Positions 37,965 to 46,419 of a DNA stretch of 64,000 bases are shown one piece after another (positions within the stretch are counted from its first letter, which is position 1; every line of letters starts with the position of its first letter). The translations under genes were made by a program, and so were the position numbers. Source of the DNA: Occallatibacter gabretensis (GTDB taxonomy: Bacteria > Acidobacteriota > Terriglobia > Terriglobales > Acidobacteriaceae); assembly GCF_001449115.1 (NCBI RefSeq), contig NZ_LAIJ01000010.1, forward strand, positions 310,001 to 374,000, read 5' to 3'. The notes below the pieces were generated by a model. It was not told the origin of the DNA and ran no database searches. It was given only the letters and a program-made list of their open reading frames with translations.

Positions 37965-38039
37965 GCAAGCCTCCGACCAAAGCTGGAAAAGCCTGTAGCC
38001 GCTGTGCTGATTGTTGCGAAAGGACTAGACACGAAAGGA

Positions 38040-38309
38040 TCAGACTTCTTCGTCTTCCTCAAGAATGTCCAGCGTATAGCGATGGTGCAGTTTCATGCTC
38101 ACCGCGCTCAGAATGGTGCGTACTGAACGCGCTGTGCGTCCCTGCTTGCCGATCACTTTTCCCACGTCTCCCGGAGCTACTCTCAGCTTCAGGATCGTGC
38201 TTTCGTCCCGTGCGACAGTCTGAACGTCAACCGCCTCTGGCTCATCCACAAGGGCCCGCGCAATCTCGCGGACCAGCTCTTCGACTGCAACCATCTCATG
38301 TTGGGTCAT
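38040..38309 (-). CDS. khpA: KH-domain RNA-binding protein KhpA
   Basis: An 89-residue protein with a single KH domain (LRVAPGDVGKVIGKQGRTAR, the GxxG loop being GKQG). KhpA binds RNA with KhpB in Gram-positives and typically lies between rpsP and rimM. The ATG at 38309 follows AGGGG; an in-frame ATG at 38354 has no ribosome site and gives an overlong N-terminus. A Glu/Asp-rich C-terminus (EEDEEV) follows. Confidence 0.9.
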   Translation of the reverse strand: MTQHEMVAVEELVREIARALVDEPEAVDVQTVARDESTILKLRVAPGDVGKVIGKQGRTARSVRTILSAVSMKLHHRYTLDILEEDEEV

Positions 38310-38548
38310 GTTCGTGCCCCTGACCGTCTCTGCGATCTTTCCAGTTTCTTTCATGCATCTGCCAACGGCCAGGAAGTTTTTCCCTTGAGAAGAAACAGCC
38401 TTGCGCGACGCTCAAATGCACCAGAAAACTGGAAAAACAGCTCCAGCCTTACACAACTTATATGTGCGGCCTTTGCGCGAATAGTATCAGCACCGGACCG
38501 TCGCCGTCAGCCATTTTACAACTTTATATGCAGAGCGGAAGTCGATCC

Positions 38549-38803
38549 TTAAGCAGCTACGGTCTCTTCAGCTTTAGCTGGGAACTTTTGCACCAGCTTG
38601 GCTACGGTGTCAGAGAACTGCGCGCCCTTGCTCTTCCAATACGCGATACGCTCGTGCTTCAGGTCTACGGAGGCGGGATTGGTGCGGGGATTGTAGGTGC
38701 CCACTACTTCGATCGAACGCCCGTTGCGGGCGCGATCCTTCTCAATGACTACAACACGATAGTAGGGCTGCTTGGTGGCGCCAAAACGCGCCAGACGAAT
38801 CAT
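38549..38803 (-). CDS. rpsP: 30S ribosomal protein S16
   Basis: An 84-residue S16 (MIRLARFGATKQPYYRVVV, GTYNPRTNP). It is a late-assembling protein of the small subunit. A GTG two codons upstream (38809) is nearer to the AGGAAG ribosome site, so translation might begin with M-V-M-I-R. The 239-nt gap to khpA is longer than usual for this operon. It contains two near-identical elements, acaacttatatg at 38453 and acaactttatatg at 38518, which on the minus strand read as CATATAA boxes and could be internal promoters. Confidence 0.95.
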   Translation of the reverse strand: MIRLARFGATKQPYYRVVVIEKDRARNGRSIEVVGTYNPRTNPASVDLKHERIAYWKSKGAQFSDTVAKLVQKFPAKAEETVAA

Positions 38804-38934
38804 GACCACGGGAATACTTCCTTTCAGAAATCTGTTCTGGACTTGTCCGCAAATCGGGAGCGGAGAGGCGCTAAAGCCTGCCGGCCACTTGGGCCAGACA
38901 TACGAGGCCACGCGAGCGCAAGACACAACACCTA

Positions 38935-38963
38935 AGTATCGCCGAAATGGAGGCTTGAATCAA
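38935..38963 (-). promoter_or_regulatory. Possible promoter of the rpsP operon
   Basis: On the minus strand TTGATT (38958-38963) and GATACT (38935-38940) are separated by 17 nt, about 130 nt before the rpsP start. Each matches the consensus at four of six positions. Confidence 0.4.
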
Positions 38964-39085
38964 GTGCGCGACCGCCGTGGAACTGAGCCAGAGACGTATC
39001 AAAATACGGTACAGATTGGTTTCAACACGGCTGAAAACATGGTTCTTTTCAGCTGGAGATGCTCGGCGCCGAAGCAAGGAGTTAC

Positions 39086-39330
39086 TAAATGATAACTAAA
39101 AAATTGCGTTTTCTTGAATGAAATAGATTTAAGTTTATTAATATCAATAGTTTAAGTTAAAAATGAAGTATGCCTTAATCCGATCTAAATGCAGCCTTAA
39201 TGCACCTTTTTGGACGGGGTTTCCAGCCATTTACCCCAAACGAGGGTGCTACGGAATCTTGCTATGGTTTGAGTGTGACAGAATCTGCGAATTAATATGC
39301 AAATTATCTGAAAGAAATTTGCACAAAAGA
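39086..39330. other. AT-rich intergenic stretch
   Basis: The 708-nt gap between rpsP and the gene at 39512 contains a clearly AT-rich core (for example gatttaagtttattaata at about 39127), unlike the GC-rich surroundings. I see no tRNA, hairpin terminator or convincing ORF in the core. It may hold promoters for both sides or be a scar of transferred DNA. Confidence 0.5.
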
Positions 39331-39346
39331 AAAGGGAGCAGCGATC

Positions 39347-39445
39347 GTGTCTCTCTCTTTGACGATCTGGGTGGTACTCAATTTCATGGTGAAAGAACTT
39401 CCAGAACCAGGACAGCCCGCCCTGACGCGGGAGGGACCATCTTAG
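39347..39445 (+). CDS. Possible 32-residue leader peptide
   Basis: A GTG-started frame (first residues as M-SLSLTIWVVLNFMVKE) has GGGAG about 8 nt upstream and a short hydrophobic stretch. It precedes the small membrane-protein pair by 66 nt. Support is only ribosome site and position. Confidence 0.22.
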   Translation: MSLSLTIWVVLNFMVKELPEPGQPALTREGPS

Positions 39446-39511
39446 CGGTCATGACGATGGTTTGTAGTCCGCTGCCAATTCTGGACTATACTGGCGCTGT
39501 TCGGAGCACGA

Positions 39512-39781
39512 ATGGGAAAGCATTGGGAGGAGTTCAAGGATCAGTTCGGCAATAAGTTGGTCGGCGTCGGAATGATCCTATTCGACCTGGTGGTTCTGCT
39601 CGTGTTTGCCGGTGCGATGATTCTGGCAGACGATGGACGCGAATGGCTGACTTACCGTCTCGGTGAAGGCAGTTTGTTCACTCGAATCACGCTCCTTAGT
39701 GCAGAAGCTCTGATTGACTTAACGGCAATTCTGACCGTTCTTGGTTGGCTCCGAGAGGAAGTTAAGAGGATATTCAAATGA
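39512..39781 (+). CDS. Small hypothetical membrane protein
   Basis: An 89-residue protein with a first hydrophobic helix at about 17-38 (GVGMILFDLVVLLVFAGAMI) and a second weaker one at about 62-80. A GGAG site stands about 6 nt before the ATG, and a TATACT box lies about 25 nt upstream. Its last codons overlap the next gene by ATGA. No family recognised. Confidence 0.65.
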   Translation: MGKHWEEFKDQFGNKLVGVGMILFDLVVLLVFAGAMILADDGREWLTYRLGEGSLFTRITLLSAEALIDLTAILTVLGWLREEVKRIFK

Positions 39782-40068
39782 GAGCAGCGAGTTGGAGCAG
39801 CGGCGGCATGGACAGTGGGCGTCTGACTTTGCGGGATGCCGTTGATATATACAAGGCTCGTTTCCGCAGGCTGTGGCGAGTGGTGAGGCTCAGCTTCACG
39901 GCTACCGTCATTGCTGTCGTCACTGTAATTTTGTTTCCCGTAATGCTGGGTATCGCAGTGTTTTCAGCACACTTCTTCCTGGCTGCGTCCGTTGCGTTTC
40001 TGGCTCTTGCGGTTTCCGCATGGCTTTACTGGAAGAGCCTCAGGCTGGCCTTTGGAATGGATCGATAG
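39778..40068 (+). CDS. Small hypothetical membrane protein, translationally coupled
   Basis: A 96-residue protein starting inside the stop of the preceding gene (ATGA). It has a basic juxtamembrane segment (KARFRRLWRVVR), then two helices (about 39-60 and 64-84). The shape suggests a partner of the 89-residue protein in a small membrane complex. No family recognised. Confidence 0.65.
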   Translation: MRAASWSSGGMDSGRLTLRDAVDIYKARFRRLWRVVRLSFTATVIAVVTVILFPVMLGIAVFSAHFFLAASVAFLALAVSAWLYWKSLRLAFGMDR

Positions 40069-40118
40069 TCGAGATTCGCAGTTCCTTTTTTAGCAAAACT
40101 GCAAAACAATTCAGCAGA

Positions 40119-40150
40119 CCAAACGAGCATCCCTGAGGATGCCCGTTTGG
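40119..40150. terminator. Hairpin terminator between convergent genes
   Basis: The stem ccaaacgagcatcc / ggatgcccgtttgg has loop ctga and one internal mismatch. It separates the small membrane-protein pair from the M16 peptidase and shares the gcatcc core with hairpins at 21731 and 29415. Confidence 0.75.
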
Positions 40151-40180
40151 TCTTGCATTGAAGATAGTCGTTGATGGTTG

Positions 40181-42994
40181 TTACTGAATGAGCTTGCCGC
40201 TGATGTCCCGTGTTTCGACGGGACCGAGGCCTGCGTTTTTCAAGCCCTGCTCAATCTTCGACTTGTCGCCTGCTGTGACGATGACGAGCTGATCCGCATG
40301 CAGATACTTTTTCGCCGCACTGGCAATATCGGCCTGCGTGACTTCTTCATACTTGCGAGGCAGGTTGGAGTAGTAGTCGAGGGGCCGGCTGTAGACAAAG
40401 ATGTTGCTCAGAGCGCTGGCGATGGCGAAGTTCGTCTCAAAGCGCCCCGGAAGCGAACGTATGAGCGATTCCTTGGCTGCAGCCAGTTCTTCGTCCGTTG
40501 AGGGCTTATCCGGGAAGTTCTTGATCTCGCCCATCATCTCCTTGGCAGCTTCTGCCGTGACATTGGTTCGCACCAAAGCACCGGCATAGAAGGCGCCGCC
40601 GGAGCGATATTCACTGAAGCCGGAGCGGGCGCCATAGGTGTAGCCGTGGACTTCACGCAGGTTCATGTTGATGCGGCTGCCGAAGGCTCCGCCGAGGGTG
40701 TAGTTGACGAGGTCCAGCGTATCGGAATCCGGAGAGCTTACCGGGACGCCGAGGCCATATGCGTAGAGTGCTGTCTGCGGCGCGCCCGGCTTGTCGATAA
40801 TCACAATGTGGGTAGGCTGCGGCGCAGGCGGTGCCGGGATCACTACGGGAGGCGCCGTTGTCGCATTCCACTTGCCGAAGTACGTCTTGGCCAGCTTTTC
40901 TGCCTCGGCGCGTGTAATGTCACCGGAGAGAATCAGTGCTGAGTCGGACGGTCCGTAGTGGCTTGCGTAGAAGCTTGAGAGATCGCTGCCCGTAAAGGAT
41001 TCCACGGTCTCCGCGGTGCCGTTGCCGGGCTGACCGTAGGGGCTATCGCCAAAGACCAGCTTGGGGCCGACACGCGTGGCCATGCTCTGCACGCTGTCCG
41101 TTTCCTGTCCGATGCGGATGAGCCGCTGCTTCTTGCGGCGGTCCACGTCATCGGCGCGGAAGGCGGGATGCTGCGCCACATCTGCAAGGAGGTCCATGCC
41201 CTCGGCGGAGTTGTAAGTCAGCAGGCTCATTGAGATCGTACCGGACTCCAGGCCGCTACCCGTGCCAATGTGCGTACCGATCTTCTCCTGATCGCCAGCC
41301 AGCTTGGCCAGGTCACGGGAGGCTGTTCCGTCGCCCATGACTTCGCTTACCAGCGTTGCCAGGCCGCTTTTGCCTGCGGGGTTGTTCTCACTGCCAGCGC
41401 GCGAAACGAGCGAAGCGCTCAGAACCGGCAGCGAGTGGTCTTCGACGAGCAGAACCGTGAGGCCGTTGTCCAGCTTGAACTGCGTGGGCACGGGCAGATG
41501 AAGGGCCGGAGCCGGACCGGGAGCGGGCTTGGTCTTGCGCCAATCCTGTGACGCCTCAAACTCGGGGGTATACGGATTGACGAGCTTTACGTTTGCATCG
41601 GTGTCGGCTGGGCTGCGCGGCACGTCTTCGAGCTTCTTTTCGCCGGGAACGCAATAGACGACTACGGCGGAATCCTTGGTGAGATACTTCACCGCTGCGG
41701 CCTTGGTGCTGGCTGCGGTAACGGCATCCGTCAGGGCTACATCCTTGGGAAGGAAGCCCGGATTGCCGGTGTACTGGTTGTAGTAATTCAGCATGTCGGC
41801 CACGCCGCCAAAGCCGCCGAGGCGCTGCAGGCCGGTGATCTTTTCGGTCAGCGAGAGTGCCTTTGAAGCCTGCACCTCTTCAGCTGTTGGGCCATCCTTC
41901 TGCAGCTTTCCGAGCTCAGCCCAGAAGCTTGCTTCCAGATCTTCGAGCTTGACGCCCGGCTTGGCCGTGATGTCGCAGGAGGTAATGCCGGTTAGCGCGT
42001 AGGTGCCATTGTTGCAGCTCACGCTTTGCGCTGTCTGGCCCTTGATGACCAGCGCTTCATCCAGGCGGCTTGCCTTGCCTCCGCCGAGGGCGTGTATGGC
42101 TGTATCAATGCTGTAGGAGTCCGGCGTGAACGCCTTTGGCGTGAGCCACGACACGGAGAGCCGGGGCAACTTCACCGTGTCCGTGATCGTTTCGCGCTTC
42201 TGCGAAGTGATGGGCGGCGTCTGCACATTCACCGCCTCTACCGCCGGCCCCTTGGGAATGGGTCCAAAATACTTTTCGAGCAGGCTCTTCAGCATTGCCG
42301 GGTCGAAGTCGCCGGCGATGACGATGGTGGCGTTGTTTGGCGTGTAGAACTGCTGATGAAAGTCGCGCACGTCAGCAATACGAGCGGATTCGACATCCGC
42401 GTGGCTGCCGATGACCGAGCCGTAATACGGATGGCCTTTGGGGAAGAGCAGATGGAAGGCTGCTTCGTCGGCCACATCGTACGGGCGGCCTTCACCCTGG
42501 CGGCGCTCATTGCGGACCACGTCGCGCTGGTTGGTCAGCTTCACGCGGTCAAGGCCCTCCATGAGAAAGCCCATGCGGTCGCTTTCCAGCCACATTGCCA
42601 GCTCGAGCTGATTGCTGGGCATGGTCTCGAAGTAATTTGTGCGGTCGAAGTCCGTGGTGCCGTTCACATCCGTCGCGCCTGCCGACTGCACGTACTTGAT
42701 GTGAGCCTTCTCGCCCACATACTTGGAGCCTTCGAACATCATGTGCTCAAAGAGGTGTGCAAATCCCGTCCGCCCCGGCTTCTCGTTCAGCGGGCCTACG
42801 TGGTACCACAGGTCGACGGCCACCAGCGGCAGACGGTGGTCTTCGTGCGTCAGGACCTGCAGCCCGTTGGGCAGCTTGAACTCCTGATACTTGATCTCAG
42901 GCAGCTTGTGCCCGGACTGCGACTGGGCCACGAAAGAGCCAAGCAGCGCAGCGGCAGCAAGAGCGCAGAGAGAGGAGCGAAACAGACTTTTCAC
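40181..42994 (-). CDS. M16 family zinc peptidase, double-domain
   Basis: A 937-residue exported protein (signal peptide about 1-26). The N-terminal M16 half has the inverted zinc motif HLFEH (H80, E83, H84) in GFAHLFEHMMFEG, and downstream NERRQGEGRPYD supplies acidic ligands. The C-terminal half is M16-like but lacks HxxEH (GKSGLATLVSEVM), as in inactive partner domains. Such periplasmic proteases degrade small peptides or misfolded proteins. Confidence 0.93.
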   Translation of the reverse strand: MKSLFRSSLCALAAAALLGSFVAQSQSGHKLPEIKYQEFKLPNGLQVLTHEDHRLPLVAVDLWYHVGPLNEKPGRTGFAHLFEHMMFEGSKYVGEKAHIKYVQSAGATDVNGTTDFDRTNYFETMPSNQLELAMWLESDRMGFLMEGLDRVKLTNQRDVVRNERRQGEGRPYDVADEAAFHLLFPKGHPYYGSVIGSHADVESARIADVRDFHQQFYTPNNATIVIAGDFDPAMLKSLLEKYFGPIPKGPAVEAVNVQTPPITSQKRETITDTVKLPRLSVSWLTPKAFTPDSYSIDTAIHALGGGKASRLDEALVIKGQTAQSVSCNNGTYALTGITSCDITAKPGVKLEDLEASFWAELGKLQKDGPTAEEVQASKALSLTEKITGLQRLGGFGGVADMLNYYNQYTGNPGFLPKDVALTDAVTAASTKAAAVKYLTKDSAVVVYCVPGEKKLEDVPRSPADTDANVKLVNPYTPEFEASQDWRKTKPAPGPAPALHLPVPTQFKLDNGLTVLLVEDHSLPVLSASLVSRAGSENNPAGKSGLATLVSEVMGDGTASRDLAKLAGDQEKIGTHIGTGSGLESGTISMSLLTYNSAEGMDLLADVAQHPAFRADDVDRRKKQRLIRIGQETDSVQSMATRVGPKLVFGDSPYGQPGNGTAETVESFTGSDLSSFYASHYGPSDSALILSGDITRAEAEKLAKTYFGKWNATTAPPVVIPAPPAPQPTHIVIIDKPGAPQTALYAYGLGVPVSSPDSDTLDLVNYTLGGAFGSRINMNLREVHGYTYGARSGFSEYRSGGAFYAGALVRTNVTAEAAKEMMGEIKNFPDKPSTDEELAAAKESLIRSLPGRFETNFAIASALSNIFVYSRPLDYYSNLPRKYEEVTQADIASAAKKYLHADQLVIVTAGDKSKIEQGLKNAGLGPVETRDISGKLIQ

Positions 42995-43109
42995 CAGGAA
43001 AATCTCCTTTGAGAGAAACGGACGAACTCTGAATGAATTCGAAGGAATGATACCAAAGCGGGCCTATGTGAAGGGCCTGCGTGGGCGACCGCTGGTTGGC
43101 GGGATGGGT

Positions 43110-44141
43110 CTAGCGCCAGCGGAAGATTTTGAGTGCCACCGCGAAGGGGATCACCATCCACGCGAGCAGAATTGCTGTCGGCATAATGAGTTGATTCAGG
43201 TGCATGCCTTGCAGCATGTTGCCTCGAAGGGCATCAATGGCCGCGGTGAGCGGCAGCGCGTGCACAAATGGCTGGATTACGGCAGGGAAGCGCGAGGCCG
43301 AAAAGAAGACCCCGGAAAGTATCCACATGGGCAGCATAGCCAGGTTCATCAGGCCCGATGCGGCTTCCATGGTGCGCGCGCGCGAGGCGATAAGCAGCCC
43401 GAGCGACGAGAAGGCCAGCGACGTGAGAATGCACAGCAATGCGAGCTCCCACAACGAGCCGTGAAAGGGTACGCCGAAGACGAGCCGCGCGAAGCCGAGG
43501 AATGCTATGACCTCGATGACGAGCATGATCAGCCGCGAGAGGAGAAAGGCCATCAGGTACTGCCAGCGCGGCATGGGAGAGGCCACCATACGCTTGAGCA
43601 GCTTCTTTTGGCGCGCCTCCACGATGGAGAAGCCGAGGCCCCAGATGGCCGAGCCCATCAGGTTCATGCCAAGCAGGCCGGGAACCACAAAATCGATATA
43701 GCGCGAACCCGCTTCATGCACCAACGAGTTCTGCGCGCTTACTGGGTCCTTGCGCCCGGCTGCGGCCTGGATGGCGCGGTCGGCGAGCATCCGAGAAATC
43801 CGTGCATCGGGATTCGTGTCGTCGTATTGGTAGGTCACGCCCTGCGGCGTTTGAATGGCCAACAGCTGAATTGCGCCAATCGTAAGTTCGCGCATGCCTT
43901 CGGTTTCGTCCAGGGTCTTCGCGGTCAGGCCCTTGTCGGCGGCCAGCGATTGAGTCAGTTGCAGCGTTGTGGCCGCTACAGGCAGCACATCCGCTGGCCG
44001 GTTGCGGAAGGCGATTCCCAGCCCGAAGGCCAGAAGAATCGGGAAGATAAAGATCCAGAAGACGGCTTCCGGTTCGCGCAGGAACAGCCGGAACCGCGCA
44101 GCCGTGAGCTGAAAGAGGGAGCTGTCTTGTAGCTTACTCAT
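43110..44141 (-). CDS. ABC-2 type transporter permease
   Basis: A 343-residue permease with one N-terminal helix, a periplasmic domain (about 50-165) and five C-terminal helices starting near VVPGLLGMNLMGS. This is the ABC2_membrane_3 layout of YhhJ/drug-export permeases. It overlaps the ATPase gene by 8 nt, so the two form one exporter. Substrate unknown. Confidence 0.9.
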   Translation of the reverse strand: MSKLQDSSLFQLTAARFRLFLREPEAVFWIFIFPILLAFGLGIAFRNRPADVLPVAATTLQLTQSLAADKGLTAKTLDETEGMRELTIGAIQLLAIQTPQGVTYQYDDTNPDARISRMLADRAIQAAAGRKDPVSAQNSLVHEAGSRYIDFVVPGLLGMNLMGSAIWGLGFSIVEARQKKLLKRMVASPMPRWQYLMAFLLSRLIMLVIEVIAFLGFARLVFGVPFHGSLWELALLCILTSLAFSSLGLLIASRARTMEAASGLMNLAMLPMWILSGVFFSASRFPAVIQPFVHALPLTAAIDALRGNMLQGMHLNQLIMPTAILLAWMVIPFAVALKIFRWR

Positions 44142-45114
44142 CGCGCAGGTTCCTCCCGGTCAGCGCCACAAAGACATCTTCGAGCGTTGCGGAGTGCGTC
44201 CGGAACTCGGTGAGTGTGAGGCCCCTGGCTTCCATCTCTTCAAAGACGCGCGGCACGGTGGTGTGCAGGCTCGTCACGCTTAGCTGGTGCAGGCCTGCAT
44301 CGATGCGGTGCGAATGCACACCTTCGATGGCTTTGAGCTGAGTTGCGAGGTCTGCCGTATTGATATCCGTGCTGCTCTTTACCGCGAATTCCACGATGTG
44401 TTCGCCGCCTACGGATGCAATCAGTTCGCGCACGGTGCCCAGTGCAATGATCTTGCCCTGATCCATGATCGCCACGCGGTCGCAGAGTCGCTCGGCCTCA
44501 TCCATGTAATGCGTGGTGAGAATGATGGTGCGGCCGGCATGCTTCAGTTCGTCGACGAGGTCCCAGAGATGCCGACGTGCCTGTGGGTCGAGTCCGGTGG
44601 TCGGCTCATCGAGGAACAGTAGTTCCGGATCGCCGACGAGCGCGGTGGCCATGGCGAGCCTCTGCTTCTGACCACCAGAGAGCGTGCCTACGCGCGCTTT
44701 TCGCTTTTCTTCCAGCTGCGCAGTGCGGATTGCTTCATCGGCTGAGATTCCGCGCTTGAAAAAGCTGCGAAAGAGCCGCAGAGTTTCCTCTACCGTCAGC
44801 TTGTCAGGGAACTGCGTCTCCTGCAGCTGAATCCCGATGCGCTGCCGCAGCTCATTGGCATTGCGCTTCCAATCGAGGCCAAGCAGCTTTACTTCACCTT
44901 CATCGAGTTCGGTAAGTCCTTCACAAATCTCAATCGTCGTGGTCTTGCCCGCGCCGTTTGGGCCGAGCAGACCAAAGCACTCGCCGGACTGGACCTCGAG
45001 GTCCACGCCATCCACGGCCTGCACATCTCCAAAGGCCTTCTTCAGCCCCCTCAGCGCGAGCGCTGCACCGGGAACAGTAGCCTTCCGGTCGGGTTGGAGT
45101 GCGGTTAAACTCAT
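44134..45114 (-). CDS. ABC transporter ATP-binding protein
   Basis: A 326-residue ATPase with Walker A GPNGAGKTTT, signature LSGGQKQRLAMA and Walker B LLFLDEPTTGLDP. It has a C-terminal extension (about 235-326) typical of CcmA/DrrA-like exporters. The ATG at 45114 was chosen; longer in-frame starts to 45201 add an unlikely basic N-terminus. It is divergent from the Gfo/Idh/MocA gene at 45219. Confidence 0.9.
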   Translation of the reverse strand: MSLTALQPDRKATVPGAALALRGLKKAFGDVQAVDGVDLEVQSGECFGLLGPNGAGKTTTIEICEGLTELDEGEVKLLGLDWKRNANELRQRIGIQLQETQFPDKLTVEETLRLFRSFFKRGISADEAIRTAQLEEKRKARVGTLSGGQKQRLAMATALVGDPELLFLDEPTTGLDPQARRHLWDLVDELKHAGRTIILTTHYMDEAERLCDRVAIMDQGKIIALGTVRELIASVGGEHIVEFAVKSSTDINTADLATQLKAIEGVHSHRIDAGLHQLSVTSLHTTVPRVFEEMEARGLTLTEFRTHSATLEDVFVALTGRNLRDE

Positions 45115-45218
45115 GCTCAATCTCAGAGCCATTTTCGCATACCCATTGTTACGGGACGTTGCCGTGGAGTGCATCTTTCGTGCAATACTGTTGGCCGTCA
45201 AACAAGGAGATTCAGACG

Positions 45219-46406
45219 ATGAGTTCTACTCCGCGCCGCGACTTTCTTAAGAACGCAAGCCTTCTCGGCTCCTTTGCAATGATGGGGGCTCCGTCTTTTG
45301 CTGCCGGCAACATGCCCATTGTGGAAGAGACCCATGCTCCGCAGCAGCCTGAAGCCGCTCCGCAGCACAAGATCAAATTTGCCGTCTGCGGCATGAGCCA
45401 CGACCACATCTATGGCATGATCGGCGCTATTCAACACGGTGGCGGCGAGCTGGTGATGGCGTGGGGTGGGGAAGAGGACAAGCTCGCAAATTTCAAGAAG
45501 CGCTTCCCCGATGTGAAGATTGTTCCCACACAGAAGGAGATTATCGAGAGCTCGGATATTCAGCTCGTGATGAGCTCGCAGATTGCGAATGAGCGCGCGG
45601 GCATCGGCGTTCAGGTGATGAAGCACGGCAAGGATTATCTGTCGGACAAGCCCGGCATCACGACGCTTGAGCAGCTTGCGGAGGTTCGCAAGACGATTGC
45701 CGAGACCAAGCGCATTTACGCCATCATGTATTCCGAGCGCCTGGAAGTGAAGGCCGCTGTGTATGCGGGCGAGCTTGTGAAGCAGGGCGCAATCGGCAAA
45801 GTCATCCAGACCATTAACATTGCGCCGCACCAGATTGTGCAGGGACACGGCGATGCCGGCGGAGGCTCAGGCGGTCGTCCGGATTGGTTCTGGGTTCCTG
45901 AGCAATACGGCGGCATTCTCTGCGATATCGGCTCACACCAGGTGGATCAGTTTCTCTTCTACACCGGCTGCACAGAGGCTGAGGTTGTCGCCTCACAGAT
46001 TGCGAATGTGCGCCATCCAAAGCGGCCCAAGTTTCAGGATTTCGGCGATATGATGCTGCGCGGCAACAAAGGCTTTGGCTACGTACGCCTCGACTGGTTT
46101 ACGCCTGACGGCCTGGGCACGTGGGGCGATGGGCGACTCTTCATCCTCGGAACGGATGGCTACATTGAGGTCCGCAAGTACACGAATGTAGCCGTCAGCA
46201 AGCAGGGCAATAATCTTTTCATCGTGGACAACAAGCAGGCTCGCTACATTGACTGCAACGCCATGCCGCTGCCCTTTGGCCCGCAGTTTGTCTCTGACAT
46301 TGTGAACCGCACGCACACTGCGCAGGACCAGGCTCAGTGCCTGCTCGCCGCCGAACTTGTCATCAAGGCCCAAAAAGGCGCAAAATTTGTAACAATTCAG
46401 GAATAA
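45219..46406 (+). CDS. Gfo/Idh/MocA family protein with Tat-like leader
   Basis: A 395-residue protein beginning MSSTPRRDFLKNASLLGSF, a twin-arginine leader. A Rossmann domain follows from about residue 50 (KIKFAVCGMSHDHIYGM), with DKPGITTLEQL as the family EKP equivalent and a catalytic region around CDIGSHQVDQF. AAGGAG stands 9 nt before the ATG. Members oxidise or isomerise sugars with NAD(P). The next gene is a second member 13 nt on. Confidence 0.87.
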   Translation: MSSTPRRDFLKNASLLGSFAMMGAPSFAAGNMPIVEETHAPQQPEAAPQHKIKFAVCGMSHDHIYGMIGAIQHGGGELVMAWGGEEDKLANFKKRFPDVKIVPTQKEIIESSDIQLVMSSQIANERAGIGVQVMKHGKDYLSDKPGITTLEQLAEVRKTIAETKRIYAIMYSERLEVKAAVYAGELVKQGAIGKVIQTINIAPHQIVQGHGDAGGGSGGRPDWFWVPEQYGGILCDIGSHQVDQFLFYTGCTEAEVVASQIANVRHPKRPKFQDFGDMMLRGNKGFGYVRLDWFTPDGLGTWGDGRLFILGTDGYIEVRKYTNVAVSKQGNNLFIVDNKQARYIDCNAMPLPFGPQFVSDIVNRTHTAQDQAQCLLAAELVIKAQKGAKFVTIQE

Positions 46407-46419
46407 TTCTGGAGCTGCC

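Noticed and set aside
39163-39555. 130-codon frame starting in the AT-rich island
   Set aside because: No ribosome site, no domain, and it runs out of frame into the better-supported gene at 39512.
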